A stretch of DNA of 64,000 bases from Streblospio benedicti (GCA_019095985.1 CM032660.1:8331763-8395762), one strand, 5' to 3'; positions 1-10,711 are shown, counted from the first letter of the stretch. Notes: generated by a model not told the origin, from the sequence alone. Program-made: numbers and translations.

Positions 1-2072
1 TAATAAATGCTGTTAAATCTTAAACACACGAAGCCCACCACTGCACCGGACCACAATGTTCTTTTTAATGGGAGACATGGTTGTACGTCTGTCCACTGCG
101 TTTTGCCACATGTAGAACACGCCTGACTACGGTGTGTACAGTAAAGCGGTATTATAATGAACACCAGCTTGAATAGGGAAAAAATGCTATTATAAGTGTA
201 ATGCGCGAATTAGGTGAACAATATCCAAGTACACTGCATAAAACGGCGGAGTTGAAAGGTGAGCCTACTTTAGAGTTGTCCCTACTCGTGGGTCGTTGCT
301 ATGGAGAGGTTTTTCAGTAGTGACGAGCTGTCCACTGCAATTAGATCTCCTGCCCGTCCGGTGCTGTACTGGTTGTGTGGGAGGTCGTTGGGTCTAGTGA
401 AGTAGTAGCCTTTTTATTAAATTGCCAGCACACGAAGATGGTCATTAACAGTTGTGACGTCATTCTAGTGATGTTGAAATGGTCAAATCGGTGAGAGGAG
501 AGGCGGGGTAGCCGTAGGAATTGTGCTCATCAACTCTTTCATAAGACTATGCTAGAATGGCACGATACATATCATTAATTAATATATGAGGGAACTCCTT
601 AATTGGAAAACAAATCCTGTTAGGTCTGCACGGTCAAACAACAAGAATTCTTTAATGGTACCTCGTTCTTGTACAAAAACTTACGGAGACAGGAATTTTA
701 AAAACATAGCACGAAAAAAATATTGAACTCATTACCCCTCTGATTTAAGACTCCGCAACACTTTGAATACTTTTAAGATGAAACATAAGACATTGTTTTT
801 TTTAGAGGTTTTGAAAAATAAATCATAAAACCATACTTTTGCTTCAAAGGTCATTTTGAGAATTTAAAGAACTAAACTGTACTATGAGTACTGCATTTTT
901 TATATTTTCAACTCCATGTCTGGATCAATTTTGGATACAATATTATAAATACTATGCTTATGCTATTTATTTTAGCAATTTTAGGCCAAGATTGGTTTCC
1001 TGTTAATTATTCAATACAAACAAATTGAAAAACATTTAAAAACATTCCATAAGCTCAAAAAGCATATTTACAATTGTTTATAAAATAGTTTTAATAGTAA
1101 AAAACAACAACAATAAAATAACATATTTGTAAACTACATTTTGAACTAAATTAAAAATTTATAGGAGCCTTTCGTATTTTCAAAATATCCAGACATAATC
1201 ATATGGATCACAATGTATATTGTTATTCGAGGTTCTAGTCACAAAGCCAGTAATACTGCAGTTTACAATTATCATAATTTTGAATATACATGTAGTGGTT
1301 TTGTAAAAAGTAAAGTATATTTATTTAGGATTTACACCCGGATATTATTATTCATACTAGATATATGGAATGTTTACTGCATTGTATTAGTGACAATGAT
1401 AGTGACATTTTCTGGACAGCCTGTAGATCTGCCATTAGTGATTATTTAAAACTAAGTTTCAGATATTGTTTGGTTAAAAAATTTGGAGAAAAGGCAATTG
1501 CATAGGACTAATTTGACAGATTTGATATTGTGTCGATGTATTTAAGTGACAATTAGATAACACCTATTTTAAGAATCTTAAATCCTTTACTATAGCTATG
1601 CAGCCAAATATTGACTATAAAAATGGAGAAAACAGCAGACACAAACAAATTCACATTTTAATTTTTCAATATTACCAAGGTTATTTGAGTGAAATTGATT
1701 ATTGATTATTCTACTTTACATAATGACATTTTCAAAAAAGTGGCAAGTATTGATATGTATTCCTTTTAATTAGTACCTGCTATATTGAACCTGGCAGTGC
1801 AATTGACAATTTTAATAAGAATTAATAATAAATGAAGTAACACAGTGTGGGGGCAAAAGGTCAATTTTAATTTGACATCCTATTTTTTGATAAATACAAA
1901 AAATTTCTCCTTATGAGAAGACAATATATCATTACTTGTATAATCATAATTATAATTGCATTGCAATTGACAATTTTAATAAGAATTATATTAGCATTAC
2001 CAAGAGAGGTAACGTCGTATCTTTTTTGGACGTTAAAGTACTGAACAGGTGCGTGCAGGTGCTACGGCGGGG
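1..2072. other. Intergenic, no gene seen
   Basis: I see no supportable gene here. The first 550 bases are of more balanced composition and the rest is strongly AT-rich with long A and T runs. The only open frame (1213-1449, +, 78 codons) has no recognisable motif and the composition expected of chance. A pair of 26 bp direct repeats near the right end is listed separately. The last hundred bases lead into the THAP gene and may hold its promoter, but no clear TATA or initiator stands out. Confidence 0.6.
1799..1988. repeat. Direct repeat pair of 26 bp
   Basis: The 26 bases at 1799-1824, beginning GCAATTGACAATTTTAAT, recur without a mismatch at 1963-1988. The 138 bases between them could be a small insertion or a local duplication. 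A short motif inside the interval (about 1870-1910) also recurs in the THAP gene's intron 4. Confidence 0.7.
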
Positions 2073-3647
2073 ATGGTTTGCGTCTGAGTATTTGTGTGGA
2101 CATCAACGTTTATAATGGAGGACTCGGCCTTTTTAAAAAAGGAATGGAGAGGAGGTGGAATGCACTGCTCGGCTGGGAATTGTACAAATAGCAGGAAATA
2201 CTTTCCCGGATTAAGTTTTTACCGTTTCCCCAAAGATAGAGAAAGGTATACATGTTTGCAGTTGCTTTAATTTTGAACAATGTCAATGTAAACAAAACAT
2301 GAAATAGTAGCTAGTACCAGTCATATGATCTGTATATTATACCATATAGCAGTAATGTTAATTTGTTAATGGAGAGATGTGTTGCTTAGTGATTATCAGT
2401 GTAGATCTCTACCTCTTTTTTCTTCTTATAACAACTATTTGGTGTGTAGAATAACGTTCAACACATTGTCATATTGACAAAAATGACTGCATCTACTGTG
2501 GTCTGCATGCATAATGTTGTGATAGTCTACGCGTCTTAAATGTTTGAAGTGCTTAATCTATATAATCTTGTGATGTTTAGATGCCGGCAGTGGATTATTA
2601 ACTCCAGGAGGATTAACCTGCTGAAGATTCAGGAAACCAGGAAGAACATGTATGGGTACTGTTTTTGTGCCAAACATTTTGAGGTAAATGTAAATGTCAT
2701 GATCATACCTTGTTATAACCATTACTATATATGCCATATAATAATTGATGTTAATAATTGATGTAATTTTTTCATATTAACCAGAAACCCGTTTTATATA
2801 TGTAATATTTTGTATAGTTTTATCATCTAATCTTTCAGATATACCAGCAGAGTTTTTCATTAGTCCATCAGATTAAGCTAGACTATGTGTATGATTTTTT
2901 TAGGATTCACAATTTACTGATTTGAAAAAGAAAAAATTGAAATGGAATGCTGTTCCTACACTTTTTGAGTTTCCAAATCCTCCACCCAGTGTGACACCAA
3001 AGATACCTGCACCTTCCAAACGTTTGCCACTGCCACCCAAAAAGAAAATCAAACGTAAGAACACTTTTTGGATTGTATTGATTATATGAGGAACATATAA
3101 ACATTCAAAATATATAAAAAACAAGAATATTTTTTCATTTTTGTATGAAAATGCTACCAGTTATTAAATGATGAGATCAATAATGTCTTGAACAATTTGA
3201 TGAAATGTTTTGTGGTTGATGACCACATTAAGTGATCGACTGATGCAAATTAGAGATTTCATACCAATTTGTTAAGTATAATTCATTTGTTTTTGAATGT
3301 TATATATTTTCAGATTCTGTTGAAAGCACAATCCAAGATGATGTTGAGTGTACAATGCCAACATGTACACTGTCAACTGAAAATATGCAATCAAATAACG
3401 AGCAATCAAAGAATGAACTTATCTATAAACTGAAGAAACAGAACAAGGCATTAAAACAGACGGTAAATTATTGTTATTGTTATCATGCAAATCACTTTTA
3501 AGATTTATGCTAGGTGAATTATTGTATTTCATTAGGGCTGATGGCTCCAAGTGTTCTCTAATAATTCAGTTATTTACCGAAACATACTTCATTATACGAG
3601 TTTTTTGACATCCTATTTTTTGACATATACAAAATTTTTCTCCAAAT
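1870..3647. repeat. Diverged 40 bp repeat shared by THAP upstream region and intron 4
   Basis: The stretch at about 1870-1910 (core TTTGACATCCTATTTTTTGA) recurs at about 3604-3645, just inside intron 4 and next to the 3' side of the Crypton-like element. The copies differ at a handful of positions. This is either a small dispersed repeat or a piece carried with the element. No function is evident. Confidence 0.5.
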
Positions 3648-5108
3648 CCCCCAAACTGAGTTACTTATCACATACGTGAATCAATATCAAATAAAGTTAA
3701 ACATTTATATACACAATGCTCTTGCTACCTCAAGTTGTTTTATACTTGAAACAGAAATATACCTCTGGTATGCATCTGAACGCCAGTCCCCTCTCCGCTT
3801 AATCAGTAAGGGAGAGAGACCAATATTAAATGCATGTGAACAACCACCTCTGCGGAAAGAATGTCCACTGTACATCTTAACATTGTATCCACACAAAGCT
3901 AGCTGACTTTGCAACATTTTTACAAATTCATTATGCGTAAGGAATTGCAGTATTCCTTTATTTACAAAAGAAAACAAAGGTTGATCATGTGGAATTTTAT
4001 GACCTACCATACCATCCACCATATGTAACATAGCATTTACAGGGCATAAAATTGTGTTTGACTTAACAAAAAGGAATCACTAACTCCCGCTGACCAAATT
4101 GGATTGTTTTTGTATGGCGTACCTTAATAAACATAGTACCCTCATCCATCCACATATCACTGAACAATAATGCACTCGTCTTTTTATATGCAGATTTAGG
4201 CAACAAAATTGACTTTCTGAAAAATCCTAAGAATGCTACAATACAAGCACACCAGAATGTTGCTTGTTTACTGTTTATTAAATCCAATGTATGCCTTATC
4301 TCAGACAAAATATTGACCGTAATTGGAAGTTTTTGTTGAGGTGGTTTACCTATTTTTCTTTTAATACCTTTCATAATCAACCCTAATGACCAATCTTCTA
4401 AGGGGTTTTGAAAGCCTGCCTCTAAATGCATAAGCCGTATTACATTTACATAAGACGGAATACTATTTGCTGACAAGGAGCGGATAAAAAACTCATAAAT
4501 AGCAATGACGTTTTTTGAACAAGGTACAGGTTGAATATTCGTGTTTGTCACTAACATTGGCGAGGGTGAGTTCACAATACAAATGTCGTTGTCATTTGAA
4601 TTTGCTGAGAGCTTTGATTTTAATTTTTTTCACGGCTTCTCTTTTCAACGAGATCTCTAGCTGTAATTAGAGTTCTCTCTTCCTCAGCGAGATTATCCAG
4701 ATCCACTTGCAATTTTGTTATCTCCTCAACATACTCCGATCCACACATTTCAAAAGCTTTCTTTCTGCCTAATTCTTTTTTGCCAGACAATTGAGTGTCT
4801 TTGCCACTTCTCCGTGTATATTGATTAGCCATTTCACTACTTCAAATTGTAGCAAAATTATATAAATACTATAAATTTCACAATATTCACTTTTGCTTTC
4901 AAATAAATAAATTTTGTTTTCTGTATACAAACTCAGTATGTTTACAATGTGCGTGTACGTCATACCCGTGTGCGTATAACGTATGACGTAAGTCTACTAG
5001 TAACGTAGAACGTAGCACTCAAACGGTCCAAATTAAACTACAATAAATCACAGAATTATTGTATCATTAACAAGTTGGTCAGTGGTTCCAGAACCAAAAG
5101 AGGCAAGA

Positions 5109-5141
<33 letters not shown>

Positions 5142-5654
5142 GAAAACGAGCTTGTCAAGTAAGCATGGTTATTAAAAGAATACATGTAAATTACTATGTA
5201 ACATGTTTCATGGCAAAAAGGTGATATTGACAAAATTTTGAAAGTATATGTTATATTTTCATTTATTTGCAGGGATCAACGGAAACGCAGCATGCATCAG
5301 ATAGCAGCTTTGATGACAATAACCAAGACGATGACCTCTACTTGGAAGAGGTATGGTGAAAAATATGAAGGGTTAAAATACATTAAATACGCATGGCAAA
5401 AAATTGCCTTACATGCATGCATGGCTCATTGAAACTTAAAAATACAAAAATAAAACACTACCATAATTATCATTATTTTTATGACTGAAGCAATCTTTTG
5501 CCAAATATTATTTCAGGAATCACCAGAGGCACATGGAAGACGGGACATTGTGTCCGAGCTCAACCATGGGCTGCATGTTTTAGCAGATGTGTGTGCAAAC
5601 AAAGAAAGACTCACGGAAAATCAGCATCAGAAAAAAAATCATCATGGATACTAA
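2115..5654 (+). CDS. THAP-domain protein, six exons
   Basis: Predicted exons are 2115-2245, 2581-2683, 2904-3054, 3314-3462, 5273-5350 and 5517-5654. Every intron has GT..AG ends, and the phases join into one open frame of 249 residues plus TAA. The N-terminal zinc module shows CSAGNC (Cys18 and Cys23), SFYRFPKD, a tryptophan in RQW, then CFCAKHF with the second Cys-x2-His pair, and ends with AVPTLF. This is the C2CH plan of THAP domains, which bind specific DNA sites in family members. A proline/lysine-rich basic stretch (KKKIK) follows and may be a nuclear signal. Then come a short predicted coiled coil in exon 4 and an acidic exon 5. THAP domains often start at Met-x-x-Cys, so Met16 (ATG at 2160) is an alternative start. 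A four-codon upstream ORF begins near 2075. No transposase domain follows, so this looks like a host gene, not a P-like element. A possible AATAAA lies near 6008. The DNA target is unknown. Confidence 0.85.
3705..4832 (-). mobile_element. Crypton-like tyrosine-recombinase element in THAP intron 4
   Basis: Three antisense open frames, 4832-4620, 4575-4063 and 4031-3705, read in order as one tyrosine recombinase that is now interrupted in about two places. The middle piece carries the first catalytic arginine in GFFRKSIL and a beta-strand lysine region near RHTKTIQ. The last piece has the C-terminal box GHSFRRGG (His-x2-Arg), then RRGDWRSDAYQRYI with the nucleophile tyrosine. The first piece is a lysine/glutamate-rich N-terminal region starting at MANQYT. 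No reverse transcriptase lies nearby, which favours a Crypton over a DIRS or Ngaro element. Cryptons are DNA elements that move by recombination through a circle and leave no inverted ends. The element is antisense to its host gene, so it should not contribute exons. Its ends are not defined; they probably lie between about 3600 and 5050. Confidence 0.8.
5110..5139 (+). repeat. Poly(A) run of 30 bases
   Basis: An uninterrupted run of 30 adenines lies in THAP intron 4, 135 bases before exon 5 and 3' of the Crypton-like block. It may be the tail of a decayed retroposed sequence or a simple slippage tract. No SINE or LINE body is recognisable upstream on the + strand. Confidence 0.85.
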
Positions 5655-6145
5655 TGGCTGATATGTATTTTTATCAATAACATATTGCTTTTACTTTATA
5701 TAATTGTTATGAACATATTTCTTTGAGAAATTCAGATTAGATGAAGTACCTGAAATATTGGTACAAGTACACCAAGACTGAGTAAAAAGCTTGTTTTAAA
5801 TATTTGACGGTTGTAAATTGTTTGTAATCCAAAGCAACGTGACTGGGAGGCTCTAAATTTCATTTGACAACTTGTTCAAAGTCTCGTTAGATCATCTTTC
5901 TACTATTTCAGTAATAGGATATGTTTTCTCTTCCTGGTCGCTCTATGCATGTGTGCATGTATGTAGGTTGTGATTCTTATTTGTGATAATAAGTGGACAC
6001 AAAATGTAATAAAATGTTTCATGACTAATCCTGGTATAAGAAACAGGATACAAAACTATGGGTGCTCAAGTTGTGGATACTCAAAGGCCATCGTTAGCAG
6101 CATATCTGACCAAAATAAGATTATTTGCTGTGGTGTCAAACTCAA
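5655..6145. other. 3' flank of THAP gene, no further gene
   Basis: This is AT-rich sequence with no coding signal. It probably holds the THAP 3' untranslated region. A weak AATAAA lies at about 6008. Confidence 0.5.
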
Positions 6146-6146
6146 G

Positions 6147-6431
6147 ATGGCTGGAGTTCCTAGAAATCTCCAGGCACAGTACATCCCATCCGCCGCTGTG
6201 TCGACCGCAGCAGTCCCTACAGCGTGTTTGCAGCATCCTACTTTCCCTGCCTACCCAGGGCACATCCAACCCGTAGCAGCCTACCCAGTGGAAGTAATGC
6301 AACCCATCCCCTATTACGGCATAGACAACTATCCTCTTGCCGCCTCTCGGGTGCACATTCAGGCTGTCCACACCTGCCCCGTATCCAGGAACTCCGAACT
6401 GAACCAAGCGGATTACATCCTTACATCATGA
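6147..6431 (+). CDS. Hypothetical Pro/Ala/Tyr-rich open frame
   Basis: This is an open frame of 94 residues from ATG 6147, extendable in frame upstream to 5970. It lies in a locally less AT-rich patch. The product is rich in proline, alanine, tyrosine and histidine (for example HPTFPAYPGHIQPVAAYP), a low-complexity composition like the tails of RNA-binding or adhesive proteins. No domain is recognised. It could be an exon of a longer gene, an untranslated region, or chance. Its position just upstream of the cyclin relic is not evidence of linkage. Confidence 0.25.
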   Translation: MAGVPRNLQAQYIPSAAVSTAAVPTACLQHPTFPAYPGHIQPVAAYPVEVMQPIPYYGIDNYPLAASRVHIQAVHTCPVSRNSELNQADYILTS

Positions 6432-6860
6432 CGACCACACCGATCATAGTAAAGGTAACACAATGACATCATGAGCATACTACTAAAGGTAAGACAATGG
6501 GAAAGGCAAGGAGTAAATACCGGGCTTTAGTAGAAAGTGGATCGAGCTCAGTAAGTTGTTTTGTGGCAAGGCCATTGTGATTCACAATCAACGAGTACAT
6601 TATGATTCACTGTTATCTTTACGTTGAAGTTTGAGTTGCGCAATAGTGTATTTGTACTTTAACCGGGAATTCAATTTGGGAGTGCTAAACCTTAAGTCAG
6701 ATTTAATGGTGTTTTAACAGTTGTCCAGGCTAATGTAAGTATTGGCGCAATGTGTATTATAGCCATTCATTAATATCATGCCTCAATTTGTGACGGAGGT
6801 GGCGCAAGTTTTGGAGGGCTTAATTATTTATCAAAGATGTTTGTATACTATATTATACAT
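6432..6860. other. Spacer, nothing identified
   Basis: No open frame with recognisable content is seen. A short direct repeat (TAGTAAAGGTAACACAATGA and a close variant) lies at about 6446-6500. Confidence 0.5.
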
Positions 6861-6878
6861 GTATTGTGTTTTCTAGAC

Positions 6879-7500
6879 ACCTCGGTCAGCCCACGCTGCA
6901 CCTCGCCACACGCCTTATCAACGCTGTTGTGGTGCGCCGCACCTTGGAGCTGACACAGTACTAGCTGGTGGGCGTCAAGTGTCTTCTCATCGCCGCCAAG
7001 CTTGAGGATGCGCCTGCCCCCAGAATCAAGGACATTGTCTTTCACGGATCATGCATACATGGGAGGCGACATGCTGGTCATGGAGCGCGTCGTGCTCAGC
7101 ACGCTGGACTTCGAGATCTAACGGCCTCTGCCTGGGGACTTCTTGTTTGTGTTTCTGGAGTGCGATGGTGTTGTCGGCAGGGACGACGTCGAGCGTCTGG
7201 CCAACTACCTTGTGGATCTGACTGTGCACGACAGCCGCATGGTGGCGTGGCCCGCGTCCGTGGTGGCTTCCGCCTGTCTATCTGGCTGTACAGCATGCTG
7301 TCAGGGTCAGCGGAGGAGACACCACAATCTGGTGTTTGGGGTGCTGGCTGCAGCGAAGCACGGGCTACTCTGCGACCAACCTCTGGCCATGCCTGCAGCA
7401 ATGCTGGGAGTGGGTAGGTGAGGCACATGGCAGTCAATTTGAAAGCGTACATAAACTGTACAAGAACATCATACAATGGCCAGGATTGAGTACAGGCACG
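6879..7500 (+). pseudogene. B-type (mitotic) cyclin pseudogene, C-terminal part
   Basis: The conserved cyclin fold is readable across three frames. The first part reads LHLATRLINAVVVRRTLEL, an in-frame TAG (6960), then LVGVKCLLIAAKLED and APRIKDIV. A two-base loss near 7038 moves the frame to TDHAYMGGDMLVMERVVLS followed by TLDFEI. A TAA at 7119 comes next, then RPLPGDFLFVFLE and ERLANYLVDLTVHDSRMVA. At least two further frame changes lead to STGYSATNLWPCLQQ and HGSQFESVHKLYK. These match the two cyclin boxes of B-type cyclins, regulators of CDK1 at mitosis (known family role). The block begins just after TTTTCTAG, a good splice acceptor, so it looks like a retained exon of a duplicated gene copy rather than a retroposed one. 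No N-terminal destruction box is seen upstream. A functional gene with sequencing errors is possible but unlikely, given two stops and at least three frame changes. Confidence 0.85.
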
Positions 7501-7514
7501 GATGAGGCAAGTCT

Positions 7515-7515
<1 letters not shown>

Positions 7516-7552
<37 letters not shown>

Positions 7553-7575
7553 TGCAGCAGCAACAGCAGCAGCAG
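7516..7575 (+). repeat. CAG trinucleotide microsatellite
   Basis: About 20 CAG or CAA triplets lie 3' of the cyclin relic. In the final relic frame they would code polyglutamine, but they may equally be a plain microsatellite in a former 3' region. The antisense reading gives the leucine-rich open frame on the - strand, which is not a gene. Confidence 0.9.
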
Positions 7576-7599
7576 TACACATGTCTCGAGCAGGACAAA

Positions 7600-8440
7600 A
7601 TTCAAAATTTCATTTCAAAATCATATTTTATCTATAGTAAAAACGGTGCTAAAGGTTGTATTTTGATGTAAACAGGAAACTATAGGAATTATTTTTTCAA
7701 AAACACCTTTACCTATATTAGACCGCCGAATTCTAGAGATTTAGTGACAAAATATTATTCATTTGCATACTAATACTTGTGAAGATAATCCACCAATATT
7801 GATTGTTTCCATAACCCGCAAACAACCACATACAGTCCTGCCATATTACTGGATGAACATGGCCCCTCAAGAATGGGTCCAGAGATGGGCTCATTCTTGA
7901 GAGACCAATCACAGGCAGCCTAGCAATAGTTTGCAGCCGGGTGGCATCTGGTGCCCGTTGGCTAGCACTAGGTGTCTGTTTCCACACAGAGGATGAAATA
8001 AACATGTACAAGAGCTTCAGAGGGGCTCAGGTAAGTCTGATAAATGCACATACATCAGAATCTCCCATTGTGACCATCTTCCTATCGACACTACTATTAT
8101 AATGAGACCATTTCCCACGGTCTTGATGCTCTATCGTAAGATATCCATGAACCTCCATAAAAGACCACCGCTTGTGATCTAGTTTTGATTCACTGAGCAA
8201 AAAAAATATCAATTTTACACCAATCTCAGATGGATACATGTATATATTTTTTCTCTGTTGTTCCTCAAAAATACTTTTTCATTTCAATTTACCCACCCAC
8301 CACCCCAGCATTGCCTCTTTTTTTGTTTGTTATATTTCAGGTTCACTTTTCATTTATTTCAGGGGAGGGGGGGTTCCAACTGAGTCGTGGCCCAACAATG
8401 ATCGAAGACAGGAAAAATGAGCAATGTGAACTTTTTTTCA
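7600..8440. other. Spacer, nothing identified
   Basis: Several short frames occur on both strands (7733-8011 -, 8027-8239 -, 8230-8451 +) with no recognisable motif. I see no repeat of note. Confidence 0.5.
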
Positions 8441-8880
8441 AAGAGAAGTGAAGTACCTGCGTGTTACATTGTCAAACAACAAAGGGGTCCAGTCTTCCCA
8501 GTTGAAGCCTCACATCTTGGATACAGTTTGTCGTGCCAACCAACTTCTGGGTTTCCTAAGTTAAAGTCTCCGGGGCTCTTCTTTTAGACAAAGAGAGACC
8601 GTTAACGTGACATTAGTTAGATCATCCTTAGAGTATTGTGGTCTAGACGACTGGTTGGGACACATCATCAAAGGATGAAATGGATTTATTAGAGATCATA
8701 CAGAGCCGAACAGCGCATGGGCTCGTGGAGCTCGCGGGATCATGTCGGTCACAACCGTAACTGCGCGACATTTGGTGGACCAGCGGCCGAACCAACGTCT
8801 GTGTCTCTTCTACAAACTTGTACTAAATAACGAAGATACCCTCGAGCTTGATCATAATAATTGCAATGATATGCCTGAGT
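8440..8880 (+). mobile_element. LINE fragment: C-terminal end of a non-LTR reverse transcriptase
   Basis: Readable pieces in order are VKYLRVTLSNN, TVCRANQLLGFL, then VTLVRSSLEYCGL, EIIQSRTA, and finally ARHLVDQRPNQRLCLFYK, with at least one frame change and internal stops. This is the usual end of CR1/Jockey-type reverse transcriptases (the sequence after the polymerase core: 'YLGV..S', 'L..LVR..LEY', 'IQ.R..R', 'RR....LF.K'). Only the last 150 or so codons remain, which is typical of 5'-truncated LINE copies. A poly(A) or microsatellite tail is not obvious. The family cannot be narrowed by eye. Confidence 0.75.
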
Positions 8881-8956
8881 AGCTAAATAAGTGCAAGGCA
8901 CGGCAGACAGAGTTACGACACTAAGTGATCATCTGTTCAAAACACCTTGTGTCTCA

Positions 8957-9060
8957 CTGGCAGATCCAGGTTTTCAAAAGATAGAAAAAGGGGGCGTGCT
9001 TTAGGGATCTCATGGGTTTCGTGAGTGCGGTTGAGTGTAACCCATGCCCGTAGGGCAAAA
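8957..9060 (+). mobile_element. MITE family 2, partial copy
   Basis: It begins CTGGCAGATCCAGG and continues with a G-rich run and a CATGGGTTTCGTGAGTGCGGTT core. These are the left end and middle of the element found more fully at 55482-55687 and 57999-58146. The right end is not recognisable. Confidence 0.6.
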
Positions 9061-9705
9061 GTGTGTAGCCATCCTTGCTTTTTATGTCGCACCTCTTATT
9101 TTCTACCCTCTAGAATAAACGCTCTGAATATGGGACTAATTATGTGATACTGATGATGCATACATGGATTGATGGTCAATAGTCTAAAGTGCCAAAGAGA
9201 GGTAGGCCTAAAGGCAGCTGCACAACAGCAATTTGCCTCCTCACAAAGAAAAACAAAATCAAAACGATCGAAAAGAGACACATCAATTAACTACGCATTC
9301 CAATAAGCCAAACAACCACCATATCAAAATGTAAAAACAGTAAACATTGCAGCAAAGGGAAAGTTGATTGGTAAAAGAGAGTAACAGTCAAAACATAGGA
9401 ATCATCATGCAAACAACAAGGTAGGAGACAAGAACAGAATGTAATATCAAAATCATATTTACTATGCTGTTCAATTAGGTCTTAAAATGTAAAGAGTCAT
9501 TGTAAGTCCCGCAATACGACTCTCTTGTAAAATGGGACTTGAGTGTTTTATATCTCAAATAAATTATTAAAATTTAAAAAAAACAAAAAAAAAACAAACA
9601 AAAAAACATTACTGTCTCCAGTCCGCGTTGTCATATGAACTAAAATAAAGCAAAATAATAATTAAAAAAAAAATCAAAATCATATTTTGCGATGTTTGAA
9701 AAATG
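9061..9705. other. AT-rich spacer, nothing identified
   Basis: No gene is seen. An A-rich tract (about 9575-9610) carries AAAACAAAC-type simple repeats. Confidence 0.5.
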
Positions 9706-9709
9706 ATAA

Positions 9710-9775
9710 TACAGTAGAACCTCCAATTACAACCACCTCTATAATAAGTGGTCTCAATAGAGAGGTTCTACTGTA
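9710..9775. mobile_element. MITE family 1, minimal 66 bp copy
   Basis: TACAGTAGAACCTCC at the left end is matched by its inverted complement GAGGTTCTACTGTA at the right. The interior is only about 35 bases and keeps the ACCACCTCTATAATAAG motif. It is the shortest copy of the family in the window, so it shows the two terminal arms nearly back to back. Confidence 0.85.
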
Positions 9776-9925
9776 GTCGAAGGTCATTGACTTGTGAAAA
9801 ATCCAGCCACTGAGTAGTTGCTGGCATAGTTTCTGTTCACACCTGCCATGTTTGTTCTAACCGCGAGACCCCGTACCCGCGTGTTTTTCCGCCTGAGATC
9901 AAACAAGATTGTTGGGAGCAAGGTT

Positions 9926-10008
9926 ACAGAGGAACGTCAGAAAAGTACTAGATAGCGAAGCAAGGTTTACAGAGGAACGTCAGTTAGGTACTAGATAGCA
10001 AAGGATTA
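9926..10008 (+). repeat. Tandem duplication of about 42 bp
   Basis: Two adjacent copies share TTACAGAGGAACGTCAG followed by GTACTAGATAGC (about 9926-9966 and 9968-10006) and differ at a few positions. Confidence 0.75.
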
Positions 10009-10319
10009 TAGAGCAACTTGAACTACTCGACATAAACCGTGGATTTAATTTGTATGTTATTATAATGTTTTTATCCCTACTGATGTTCTCCCCCGCCCCC
10101 CAAAAATAAAATAAAATAAAAAATAAAATAAAAATAAATTAAAAAATAAATAAAATGAAAAATAAATCGAACACCTCCTTTTGGTTGTTTGGTTTTGGTT
10201 TGTAACAAGCGACAATACAGTTTCTGTTCACTCTCTTGTAAAGGATTTAGATATTGTACTTGTGCAGGGCAGAGGAGATTGTACATATGAATGCACAACA
10301 CTATTATGTAAGTCCCACC

Positions 10320-10600
10320 ATGCACAATACGGATATCATAGTCCCATCCGTAGGAGGCAGCTGGAAGGGCCACCCCCTCTCACTATGACCACCCACATTC
10401 CAGGCCCACAAATCACCTTTCTACAACATGTACAACACTGATATCGAAGTCCAACCTGTATTGGCGGCAGGAGTAGGAAAAGGGACAACACGCCATTTCA
10501 CCATGACCACATGTATCACGTTTGCATACTGATACCACAGTCCCATCTGGTAATAAAGTCCCACCTGTACTGGGGGCACGAGTAGGAGTATGGCCACTCC
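10320..10600 (-). repeat. Three tandem copies of the EMI exon 3' end
   Basis: Read on the - strand, about 110-120 bases starting at the end of the EMI exon occur three times. The first copy contains CCATACTCCTACTCGTGCCC, the second CCTTTTCCTACTCCTGCCGC, and the third CCTTCCAGCTGCCTCC. Each is followed by a GGTTGGACTT or GGATGGGACT-like stretch and a GTATTGTACATG-like stretch. The innermost copy includes the splice donor. The order suggests serial duplication of the exon-intron junction, then decay of the outer copies. Confidence 0.65.
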
Positions 10601-10711
10601 CAGCAGCGCCGCCACTCCCGTGCCATGTACGTCTCCGTGCCGTTCTGCTCCTGACACGCCACCAGCTTGGTCACCGGGTACGAGCACCACCGGCCCCTGC
10701 TCGTCGCGGAG
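10565..10711 (-). CDS. EMI-domain exon (emilin/multimerin-like extracellular protein)
   Basis: This is an internal exon of 147 bases. On the - strand it follows TCTGTCCACAG (acceptor, exon base 10711) and ends at TACAG before GTGGGA (donor, last exon base 10565). In phase 1 it reads SSATSRGRWCSYPVTK, then LVACQEQNGTETYMAREW, RRCWEWPYSYSCPQYR. The order of aromatic-Cys, V-x-C, Q-N-G and the C-x-W region matches the N-terminal half of EMI domains, cysteine-rich modules of secreted matrix proteins such as emilins and multimerins. The exon is open and unbroken. I cannot find the exon that should carry the rest of the domain (R-P-x-Y ... W-x-C-C-P-G), nor a signal-peptide exon, on either side. It may therefore be part of a gene with long introns, or an isolated duplicated exon. 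Codon use is GC-rich compared with the neighbourhood. Confidence 0.65.

Noticed and set aside
7096-7605. 169-codon - strand frame, leucine-rich N-terminus
   Set aside because: It is the antisense of the CAG run and of the cyclin relic, so it is a compositional shadow.
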